Positions 51,576 through 61,592 of a stretch of DNA of 64,000 nt are shown here, piece after piece. Location of the stretch: positions 59,950,408 to 60,014,407 of the forward strand of contig CM037875.1 in NCBI GenBank assembly GCA_021292105.1. The letters run 5' to 3'. The notes under the pieces are model-generated. The model was not told the origin of the DNA and searched no databases. It was given only the letters and a program-made list of their open reading frames with translations. Numbering within the stretch: position 1 is the stretch's first letter; every line of letters begins with the position of its first letter. The DNA comes from Anadara kagoshimensis (taxonomy: Eukaryota > Mollusca > Bivalvia > Arcoida > Arcidae). The translations under genes were made by a program, and so were the position numbers.

Positions 51576-54500
51576 ATAGTAAACGCAATAGAGCAGTGCA
51601 AAGGGGTCAGAGTTTGGTAAAGAAATACGAGGCTTTTGATGATGATGGATAGGTTGCCAGTGCCCCCACCCCCACCCCTGGATCCGCCATTGAACGCTAT
51701 TTCAAATAGACAAATTCCACTGAATTGAAATTTTAAAAAAAATATGGTAAATAGAAACACCTTTTCCTGACAACAATTACATAAAATATATTTCTGTTGT
51801 TCATTTCTAATGTCTGGGCTAGGAGGAAGCATATTTAGCACATCAGCGAATTATCCCGCCTTGTTACATGGGTGCTCCAAACAAAGGCGGGATATAAATT
51901 GAAGAAACGAAAGCAACTCGCGATCAACAACTGTCAGCTTCCCAGAGGAAAACAGAAAGCCGGTATTTAAGATAAAAAGTATGGTTTTATATTAATACAA
52001 TCTGTAATGTTGGGTCATTGTTTTAATTTTTTTATTCATTTATGAAAGCGCGGTCTGTATCCTATCCATCATCATCAATTTTAGTCCCCCCCCCGTTGAC
52101 AAGGATCTACGTGACAATTTTAAGTTTAGCTCACAAATTTGTAACTTAATAATATTGAGATAGCGGAAAAAAGCATTGATTAAATGCATTTCAGACATAA
52201 CATTTGTGTCTGTACCAGGGGTGAAGCTCAACAGGATATGGGGGGTGGGGTGGGGGGGGGGGGGTGGACAGCTCTTCAAAAATAAATAGTAATATTATTA
52301 AATTAAATATATGTGTAAAATTTAGTAGTCCATACATAGTTTTAGAAGCTATGGGCTATTGAGCCCCAAATTAGCTTAATCCCTGTGTACATGCACAGGA
52401 TCGGTACCTTAAAAATAAGCCCAGGGAAGTCTGTCACGCCCAGGAAGTTGTATAATTTGTATAGATGTGAAATTCACACATACGTATCCTCGTGTGTCTT
52501 AAGTTCGTGGTACTAACAGTTAGTGTCAAAAAATTAATGGGCAATCGGCAGCAAACAATAAATATTTGAGTCTTACTCCAAATTTCTTGTCACTTTACTT
52601 TCAAAATCGGAAATAACCTCGGCTATTTTCGTTATATACCGGTAAACATCGTTTGTAAACAATACCCTCGGGTTAGATGCTATTTTGAAGAATGTGTGGA
52701 AAGTTCGTGGGAGGTCTCCCGGACAGTGTGATTTCATATGATCAATTTCTAAAAAACTTATTTTATCGAAAAGAAATATTTTAAGTAGTCTAGTTTAGAT
52801 TAACAACAGAATTTATTAAAAAATAAAATTTATATCAAGAAAAAAGGATCGTACACTTCGGTATGACATGAGCAATTGACCTCGTTTTTACACCCGTTTT
52901 TACATCATATTATATAGTGAAAAATGCATATATTTGACTGAAAATGGCATAAGTGTCGCACGTTTTTGATTTCATTTAAAACTATGTTTACCTAGTACTA
53001 AATGTTTCAAACTAGGATCAGATAAATAAGTCAAAGACTCAATTTGCAGATGACATAGTTAACATTTTGATTTATTTTACATGTGACGAAAAAATAATGA
53101 GGTAATTTCAGAATAATTTAGGAATAGTAAAATCTGTATAAAAATTAAAATTTCCGATATTTTTACATATTTTCGTAATTTTCAAACATATTTTAAAATT
53201 TTTTCTAACAAAAATGGAAAGTTGAACACTTGTGGCGCCGTTTTGTCTTTGAACATGTGCAGTGATGTGCTCCCTATGATTGATATCCAGTATAAACAAA
53301 ATGCCATGAACTTGACGCTACCACGAAGTTAGAGCACTTGAGGATATATATATATAGATCATGTACAGAATAATGTCTATGTTTCCATTCCTGGTAGCCA
53401 AAATCGCCATTGGCTACTAATTTCTGAGGAATTCTTTCAAAAAGTAACCTATTTTAGCAAATTTGTGGAAAAATACTTTAAAAAGGACTATATTTTTACA
53501 AATTTTTGAAAATTTGGCTACTAATTATTTCAAATTTGTGGAAACCTAGTAATGTATATGTTGAATAGTAAGGGATCAATACCAAACAGTAGTCTAAATA
53601 ATAATTAAGTTTAATTAGACATAGTTCACTGTCACAAACAGTGACTCAGGCAGACCTCCCAGTACTGGTCACATGTAATAACTGAACCTAACGGTTATTG
53701 CCCCATATGTGCCAATAACAAATGTGTTTTACCATGTATTTTATTATTAGGGATATAACTTTATGAATTGCTATAAAGTCATCATTTATGATAATTAAAG
53801 TATAAATAAAATAAATTTGTCATATTTGGGTCAAATAATACTTCATTTTGATCAAACACATATTGTGACATAAATATTTTTAGATCTGCCATTTTGTTTT
53901 CACCATATGGTCGGATCATTTTTACAGTTCAACATGACCCAAGATGGATCATCTATCATTTAGACAATTTTTTTGGAAGAATATCAATAAAGTTTGGATT
54001 TAATATTAAATTTGACTATTTAATCATATTCAATTGATATAATTTATTAATTATGTAAGGGTGTGTACGGATAAACGGGTATAAAAAAATATGTGGTAAT
54101 AACATTGGCCGTAACTTAAATAAGTTGTATACACACTAATAAATTACTATGACGCTACACCAGATGGTGGTCTAGCTGTACTCAATGGAAGAAGAGATCT
54201 AAATAGTGGTATGCACAAACATGAATCAATATGTATCAGCTAAATATGTTTAAAACAAAGACATTTTCACCTACAGTTTATGACTGTTACTCTAAGTAAC
54301 TTAAGTTTTGTATATCTATAAAGAATTAACTTTTTATTCTATTGGATGTTCTTTATATATGTTTTAATATTCAGGGATTATAAGATTAGCCCAGTAGGTC
54401 ATGAGTCTTAAAAATTTAGTTTAGGCCCCTTAGCTTTTTATAGAATTTAGCTATTTATATATTAGAACTTCTTGTCTGAAATGAGCTGGGTCCCTAACTC

Positions 54501-54695
54501 AAAATAGTTAAGCTTCATCCCTGAAATTTTAGACCACCACCTCCCTCCAAATGAGTGTAACAAGAAGGAGAAAATATCACAGCACGCTTCTGTGATGAAT
54601 CATGCCATTTTTAATATATTTGCTTGTTCTGAAATGAAATATATAAATGGCCAGTCAAGCAGTTACAAGCCTTATGGGATATCTTCTTCAAAATG
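51576..54695. other. Gene-less 3.1 kb
   Basis: No exon or element recognised apart from short low-complexity runs: G-rich 52,238-52,265, C-rich near 52,085, (AT)n near 53,346. A CTGGATCCGCC fragment at 51,676 resembles the GGCGGAT-ended element. Short frames lack motifs. Confidence 0.45.
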
Positions 54696-54699
54696 TTGA

Positions 54700-55035
54700 T
54701 ACCACTAAGGTAGCTGATTTTGTAAATTGCTGGCTTCGTATGTGGGAGGTTGTAGGGTCGAACCACAGCAGAGGTCTGACCAAGACTTAAAAATAGGAAG
54801 TGACTTTTTTTTGCATCGGCATTTAGAAATGAAAGTCACCAAGTCCTTTGGAAGAAACCTGAAAAACAGATGCCCAATGTCTTTACAGGTGTGGCACATT
54901 AAAGAACCATCCCTGCACATTACCCTGAGTGCACTGCAAAGGTAAAAATTTCTGCTAGTTTACCTATAGCTGGCTTAGTCTTGATAAAATTGAAATATTC
55001 TTGACTGGGAAATCAATCAATCAATCAATCAATCA
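54700..55035 (+). mobile_element. tRNA-type SINE with (AATC)n tail
   Basis: The head AAGGTAGCTGATTTTGTAAA, then GGGAGGTTGTAGGGTCGAAC, is a degenerate tRNA promoter pair. The body contains ACATTAAAGAACC and GGTAAAAATTTCTGC; the tail GTCTTGATAAAATTGAAATA is followed by TTCTTGACTGG and (AATC)6. It ends about 35 bp before the FkbM-like exon. Confidence 0.75.
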
Positions 55036-55142
55036 TAATATTGATGACATTTTTATATATATTTACAGATAACTTATGTGTAAACAGTAGACAGTACACC
55101 AGCCATACATGTACTCACAGTGACATTGATACCAGCTTTATA

Positions 55143-56171
55143 ATGAAGACCACACATGTCATACTTGGTGTTATTATAGTTGTACCAGTTTTCATTTATT
55201 TGGTATACAAGAATACAGACATAATGTCAGGTCCAACACAACAAAGAGAACCTCTTATGGTACCAGTACCAATTAAAATGAATCCAAAAGTAAACAACAC
55301 AAACTGTATAGATAACACATTCCGTAGTGTGTACTCTTACCAGTCTAAATGGGATGTAAACACACGTGTTTGTAATGGCTGCTATGATTTTATCAAAACC
55401 AGGCTTAAAACAGCATATGGAAATGTTCCAATATATGTGTACACACCAAAGGAGGATAAATTTGTATCATCTAGAATTATACAAGCAGGCGTGTTTGAAG
55501 CACCAAAAATTCATCAACTTTTGACTTATTTGAGATCTGATCCGTCCTTAAATTTTATTGATATTGGTGCAAATCTAGGTGTGTTTACTTTAAATGTCGC
55601 CAAATTTGGAAGGAAAGTGCTAGCTGTAGAGGCCTTAAATAAAAACGTACAACATCTGTGCTTATCCGTTAGAGACGGCCATTTACAGAACAACATAAAA
55701 ATAATACATAATGCTTTATCTGATAAACCAGGCGTAACTGTCAATTTAGGCGTAGATGTCAATAATATGGGAGGGACATTTGTTGATGTTGAAGCAGAAA
55801 ATACCAAAAAGGTTAAAAAATTTTGGCACTTGGAGATTGGTGGAACTTATGGTTCTGTTAATACGTTCACCCTAGATAACTTATTAGAGCTGAAAGAAAT
55901 CAAAGATTTTAAAAATGTTATAATTAAAATTGATATAGAAGGATTTGAATATAGAGCTTTAATTGGTGGTCAAAAATTCTTTGATTCAGTAAATATAAAA
56001 GCTGTATTTATGGAATGGGTTTTTCATAAAAATGCAACCTCTGGAAAAGGGATAATCGAATTTATGATGAAAAGAAATTTTGTACCTTATTTAGAAAATG
56101 GGTCTAAGCAAATAGACCCATCAAAGTCTGCATCATGGGACTGGAATGTATTATGGTTAAAGAAAAAATAA
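55143..56171 (+). CDS. Membrane-anchored FkbM-family methyltransferase
   Basis: A 342-residue product from ATG 55,143. The exon begins after a TATATATTTACAG acceptor (exon start 55,069). The frame is open up to that acceptor, so more upstream coding cannot be excluded; two short upstream ATG frames also lie in this exon. Residues ~4-23 (HVILGVIIVVPVFIYLVY) form a single signal-anchor helix, predicting a type II Golgi/ER protein with a lumenal catalytic domain. That domain has the S-adenosylmethionine motif FIDIGANLGVFTLNVA (residues 139-154), an AVEALNKN acidic-loop segment and IKIDIEGFEYRAL (about 260-272), typical of FkbM-type O-methyltransferases. Two paired cysteines lie in the stem (CIDNTF, CNGCYDF). 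The substrate is unknown; glycans or small metabolites are known for the family. A possible AATAAA overlaps the stop codon. Confidence 0.88.
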   Translation: MKTTHVILGVIIVVPVFIYLVYKNTDIMSGPTQQREPLMVPVPIKMNPKVNNTNCIDNTFRSVYSYQSKWDVNTRVCNGCYDFIKTRLKTAYGNVPIYVYTPKEDKFVSSRIIQAGVFEAPKIHQLLTYLRSDPSLNFIDIGANLGVFTLNVAKFGRKVLAVEALNKNVQHLCLSVRDGHLQNNIKIIHNALSDKPGVTVNLGVDVNNMGGTFVDVEAENTKKVKKFWHLEIGGTYGSVNTFTLDNLLELKEIKDFKNVIIKIDIEGFEYRALIGGQKFFDSVNIKAVFMEWVFHKNATSGKGIIEFMMKRNFVPYLENGSKQIDPSKSASWDWNVLWLKKK

Positions 56172-56640
56172 ATACTATCGGTATGATTTTTTTACACAAG
56201 TTTATATTGAGATGTAAAGTAGAAGTGAAAACAGAAAATAAGAAGTAAAGCTGTTGCTTATTTCTTTTGATTTTCTCTCTTTCTTTCTTTTTTTTTGTAT
56301 CCAATACATTATTTTCACATACAACAAAAAAATGGTTCTAGCTTTAAAATATCTTAAGTGTTAAATTTAAATTGTGCTAATGCAAATGACATACCAAAAT
56401 GAGTGAAAGAATCATGTGCCAATGTAAAGCAGTAAACAATATTAAAATTTTTCTCCAAATAAGAAATGTTTTCAATACTCATAAGAATGCATTCTATAAT
56501 TACAAATTTAAAATGCTATTAGTATTAAACCAAGAATTGATATACATGTACCTATGTTTTACTGATGTTTTGTTTTTGTTAATGTCATGTGTATATTATT
56601 TTTATAAATAATGTCATAGTTATGCTACATAGTAGCAAAT
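56172..56640 (+). other. Probable 3' UTR and flank of the FkbM-like gene
   Basis: AT-rich; includes a pyrimidine run near 56,275-56,297. No ORF with similarity. Confidence 0.4.
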
Positions 56641-56650
56641 TATGGTTATA

Positions 56651-56898
56651 GGCAAACAACATTGAACTGTCAGCTTGACCTTTAATTTAAATATTTATCA
56701 TGGACAAGTTAATTGATGTAAAGGAATCTCAAATGTTCATTTTGTATGCATTATGAGGAATACTCACTTCATAGAATAAGCACTACAGTGTGTATGTGTT
56801 ATCTTGAATCTTAACACTACCCATGTATTGTGGATCCTACTATTAGTGTATGAATATCCCTAATAAAAGGTCAAACAGACAGTTCAATGTTGTTTGAC
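56651..56898. mobile_element. MITE with TTGTTTG inverted ends (copy 2)
   Basis: The left end GGCAAACAACATTGAACTGT and, in reverse complement, the right end GTCAAACAACATTGAACTGT are nearly identical inverted repeats extending over ~33 bp to GACCTTT. TA flanks at 56,649-56,650 and 56,899-56,900. Size 248 bp, non-coding. Copy 1 is at 8,724-8,941. Confidence 0.88.
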
Positions 56899-57055
56899 TA
56901 TATATGATATGTATACACCTAAACATTGTTGTAAAAAGTACTTGTGTTAATATATTTATTCTTTAGATAACATTTTTAAACATGAAAGCATTTGTGTTCA
57001 AACATTAAACTAGTCATATTGGAATTATTAGTAGTGTATGTACCCTTATGGCAAC

Positions 57056-57284
57056 TGCCCCCAGTTTCACAATCATTCCTTAGCTAAGATGTTCCTTAAC
57101 TTAAATTTAGCAAATTTTGTGAATCTCTTTTTGGAACTACTGGTTTTAATCTAGAATTGATCTTAAAATTGACACTTTAAATTCCTCAATATCTTGAAAA
57201 TTAACAAAATTATAAAGATTTGAAATTTTGCAAGATTTAAGTTAAGGAAAATCTTAGCTAAGGAATAATTGTGAAACCGAGGCC
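57056..57284. mobile_element. MITE with GTTTCACAAT ends (~50-bp inverted repeats)
   Basis: Left AGTTTCACAATCATTCCTTA followed by GCTAAGAT, and right inverted GGTTTCACAATTATTCCTTA followed by GCTAAGAT. Pairing continues through CCTTAACTTAAAT. Interior AT-rich. Same family as 20,112-20,410. Confidence 0.85.
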
Positions 57285-57514
57285 TGAAACTTAAGCCTTT
57301 TGTCTGTGTGCTTGATGTCTTAACACTTTAATATTCTCCAAAACTGTGTGGCTAAATGTGATGAAACTTGATAACTACCATGCCTGAGTGAAGGCCTTTC
57401 AGATTATCACAAATGAAGGGGATTGTTGGAGCCCTATAAGCCAGTATTATGGAGTCAAAGGGTAAAAAACTTTAATAATTTTTTCCCCTTCAAATTATGG
57501 ATTCATCAACTATG

Positions 57515-57782
57515 GTAGCTCAGTTTGTAGAGTGCTAACTCCGTAATTGGGAGATTGTGTGTTCGAACCTCAACTGTTCTTTCGCCAAGCACTCGGCATT
57601 ACCAAGTTCTTTAGGATGGGAAATTAAAATAAATGAGGTCCTGTTTCATGATAGGCATAGCACAATAAAGAACTCAGCTGTATAATGCCATCAGTGCAAC
57701 GCAGAGGCAAAATTTCTGTACCTTCGTCTTGATATAAGTGAAATATTCTTGACTAGGATGTTAAACACCATTACTCAACTCA
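57515..57782 (+). mobile_element. tRNA-type SINE, best preserved
   Basis: The head GGTAGCTCAGTTTGTAGAGT contains a good A box and GTGTGTTCGAACCTC a perfect B box, so an RNA polymerase III promoter is visible. It is followed by the CTCGGCATTACCAAG body and the CTTGATATAAGTGAAATATT, CTTGACTAGGATGTTAAAC tail. Not a tRNA gene: the acceptor stem does not close and the tail is SINE-type. Confidence 0.85.
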
Positions 57783-57959
57783 AAATTATGGATTCCAGAC
57801 AAAATATATCTTATATATCATCCTGGTTACATGTATTTTGAAAGTGCACAAATCTTGCCAATGAGGTTCCAAATGGGGAAATGGAGAAGGGACTTAAGAT
57901 GATAGTGAAAATGACATGTTTTTAAAATTATCTGAAAAGCTAAATAACTAATAGGCATA

Positions 57960-58650
57960 TGTGTTACAACATTTGTTTTGGTAAATAGTTACATGTACAT
58001 CCATGTGTGGAAGGCCAACTTCACCAACATGTTAATTGCATAATTATCTGTAAAACTCTAAACACTTTGTATACAAATATATATAATGTAATATAGTAAG
58101 TACAATATTGATATAACATAGCATGTTAATTATCTCTGAAAATATAAAACATTTTGTATAGGTACCGGTATGTATATTGGAGATATAATCAACATTTCAT
58201 ATGTTTCAAGGTCATGGGATCAAAGATCAAGGTCATCACTATGGAAATTGATTAGTTATCTCAAGAACTATAAAACATTTTTGTATTGGTAGTATATTGG
58301 AACATAACAGGAATTGACATAACCAATATTTTGATATGTTTCAAGGTCATTGAATTAGAGGTCAAGGTAATCAATTATGAAATGGTTAATTATCTCTAAA
58401 ACTACAACATTTGTATAGGAATTATGCATATTATAATACAGGATATACATTAAGCATTTAACTTTGATATATGTTTCAATAACGTGGAATCAAATGGTCA
58501 ATTTTCAGAACTTGTTTGTAAATTTGTGTACATTTTTTATATATGCTTGAAGGCCATGGGTTCAAAGGTGACTTACAGTCAGTGAAGTTATTTAATTATT
58601 TCACACAGGTGACCATTAAGGCCTACTTGGCTTTTTTGTTTCTTACATTA
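57960..58650 (-). repeat. Degenerate AGGCCCATGGGCC-type repeat
   Basis: ATTGGAGATATAATC, several ATTATCTC(T/A)(G/A)AAAA, TGTTTCAAGGTCATGGGATC and CAAAGATCAAGGTCATC segments are the reverse of the 45,155-46,425 interior. The right end GGTGACCATTAAGGCCTACT is a decayed form of its terminus. Confidence 0.6.
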
Positions 58651-59302
58651 CAGCTTTATAATAAGGTTAGATTTTTATTTTATGTTCCATTTCAACATTT
58701 ACACAGTTAATAAAATTTTATATCAATATAGGTATATTAGTTATTTATTTTTAAGTAATTTGGATGAAATAATCAGACTCAAATGCGATTGTTTCTGACG
58801 GAATTCAACCGTGGCTGGTCGCTATAACGGTCCCTGTTCAAATGGTGTTTACCAGAGTACCTCCGGATACTGCATAACGTTTGTACACAACTATTATTGT
58901 CAATAGATATTGAATAATCTAAGTTGGCATTTCCAAATAAAAACAACGATGATCCGGAATATTTGTGACGTTAAGGTTTTCCAAAACTTTCCACAAACGA
59001 TGATGTTAAGGAGTATTGATCTGGTAAAACCCTGGCGCACCCCAATGATTTTAAAGAAAGTTATCTATTGCATTTGTTATTGTAATCTTAATTAACAAAA
59101 CAGGTATACCTGTTTTTCTTAAACTACTGAGTCAATTGAAACCAAATTTCGTGTGTAAGATCTCTAGAATGGCTGGACTAAAATATGTATCGGCTATTCC
59201 ACTAGAAATTCTAGTTGGCAGTCATGACTACAAACCCGGAAACGCAAAGATAACCATTGTGACACATTTACAAATGAAATAGGATGTGATAGGTTATTTT
59301 AC
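58651..59302. other. No feature recognised
   Basis: Intergenic; the small frame at 58,910-59,095 has no signature. Confidence 0.4.
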
Positions 59303-59558
59303 ATATACTCAACAAAGAAGTTGGGGACTATTGTTAAATTTGAGATAAAAATCCGAAAATTGAAAAATGCAAAATCCATCTGTATTTTGTTCTTATTCTT
59401 TTCTTGTTTCAAATCATGTTATGAAGTAATTTTTTGTGCATGAAAGTAAATCTCCTTAACGAAATTATAAGACGCGTGAATGAGATGATATGATTTACGT
59501 TCTACAAAATTAAATAATGTTTTTGATATGGTCCTTAACTTTTTATATTGAGTATATA
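59303..59558. mobile_element. Candidate MITE with ATATACTCAA ends
   Basis: Left ATATACTCAACAAAGAAGTT and right, in reverse complement, ATATACTCAATATAAAAAGT pair imperfectly over ~26 bp and both run into GGAC. Interior AT-rich and non-coding. Confidence 0.55.
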
Positions 59559-59935
59559 TAAATATTTCAAGAAATTTTTCGTTGACCAAATTTTTCGAGT
59601 TTCGAGTTTATGCGAAAAAGATGGTGTTTTAAAGAAATTCTTCGAAAGCTTGACATCCCTATTTGATATAATTTCGTCATGTATCATGCCATTTAACTTA
59701 ACATTTGCTTGCTACTGATGGTTTTAGTACATAAAAGTATTTGAAACAATATTTTATTCACAAAAATACGATGGTACAATAACATACATATACATTTTTA
59801 CATTCGATACTCGAAAAGGATTCGAGAACAAGACCAAGGTTTTATGTAAACTCGTCTCCACAGTCTTTGTTTGAAATACATAAAAGTACAAGCTGAGCGT
59901 CTTCACAAATGAACCATATCTCCATATTATCTGTG
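59559..59935. other. No feature recognised
   Basis: AT-rich DNA; nothing supportable. Confidence 0.4.
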
Positions 59936-59937
59936 TA

Positions 59938-60032
59938 TAATCAAACACAAACATCCCGGTTCAAGGTCAAATCACAATTTCAAAGGCACAGTAAAAAGTT
60001 TTTTGTCAAATTAGGTTAAAACATCCGAATTT
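59938..60032 (+). repeat. Family A repeat fragment
   Basis: AATCAAACACAAACATCCCGG head, TCAAATCACAATTTCAAAGG and TCAAATTAGGTTAAAACATC blocks in order; truncated after about 95 bp, just downstream of the GPR157-like stop. Confidence 0.65.
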
Positions 60033-60178
60033 CCAACAATAATTGCTAGATTGGCGAACCAGTTTGAAACAAATTAATAAAACTGGGTGTCAAGAAGATA
60101 CAGTATTTCGTAACACTTCCAACATCAAGCATGCAATGATAACTCATTGTTGATATTTTTAGAGTTTTAAAGGTGTCT

Positions 60179-61553
60179 TTAAATAACAGCACCTGGTTCA
60201 ACTGTTGACGGGATAACCTTGGATACATCAACTGTCGACTTCTTGAGAAATCTGGATACAGTCGGCACGCTTGTTTCCACGTGGATATTTCTCATACAGC
60301 AGACGACCAATAGCCGTTCTCTGATTTTCTGTGTCCAAAAGCAATACACAACAAAGTTGGTAAAACCTTGCGCACTATCTCCAAAACCCTGTAAGAACAA
60401 AATGGAGATATGATTCACCTGTACATAAATTAATCTTAACTCTAGGTACTGTATAATGTATCTGTATCTAAAATTACCCTTGATATATTGGACGCCCCAT
60501 AGTTCCATGTCCCTTTCATTCTCAATTTAGATTTCACACACGTGACGAGTGCAGTTAGAAACAGAAGGCCATGCCTACCCTTCCGAAGTAACCGGTCTCA
60601 CTTCCCTGATGGAAAATTCCGTGTTTAACCTGTTTAATTTGCCAGCTTTACTTTAAAATTGTGATTTAGACATGGATTGGTATATTTGGTTTTGATTTAA
60701 GTTTCAGACTTACAATGTGCGTACTGCAACAAATAATCCACACGTTAATTGACACCGATGTAGCTTAAAGGTATAAAGACGATCGTATACGGTGCCACAT
60801 AAATAGTTCCAGTAGCATCAAAGATACCAAAGTTTAGTAAATGCTGTTTAGATCATTGATTTAAAATTCATTCATTTAAATAGAAGTGACGAAGACTGAC
60901 ACATACGTAATTGAGAGGGGTATCACAAGGCAATACCGGTATTATCTCCCAGTTGCATTAAATATTGAAGAAGAAACTATTACTATTTCTTCTAACTGTT
61001 ATGTGTTGTTCCTAAACTTGTTTCCATCCGTTTTTACAACACATATTTAACACATACATGCATTGAGATTTTAATTACTTGTTATGTTAACAGTGTTAAT
61101 TTTACAGCATAAGATAGCGTTTCGAAAAACAATTCTTCATCAGTAGTGCTTAAACCAAAACTGTTAAACTAATTTCTTAAGGGGTTGAAAAATATCCAAA
61201 AGGCTAAAATATTTCATTTAACCAGATACAGCTGAGGAAATACTTTGCATAAGGGAGTGTACCTAAGGGGTGTGTGTGGTGTGTGTGTGTGTGTGTGATT
61301 TTCATATTTTAACTAGCAGCAAATTTAGACAATAGTATATTTCTAACAATACAAAACTTCTTAGAGAGAAATCAACAATATGTCTGGAGACAACACTAAA
61401 ATATTGATTCCTTTTCAACAAAATTTAAAGCATTTCTCGGAATGTCACGGTCGTAACTAGGATTGATTTGTGGGCGAGGCAAGCCGGACGCGCCAAAATT
61501 TTGATATTTTTGACACAAAATCCTGCCATTTCCTTCAGTTTAAATGCAAAATT

Positions 61554-61592
<39 letters not shown>

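Noticed and set aside
57525-57590. tRNA gene candidate
   Set aside because: It has A and B boxes but no closing acceptor stem, and a SINE body and tail follow; related copies exist at 54,700 and 44,590.
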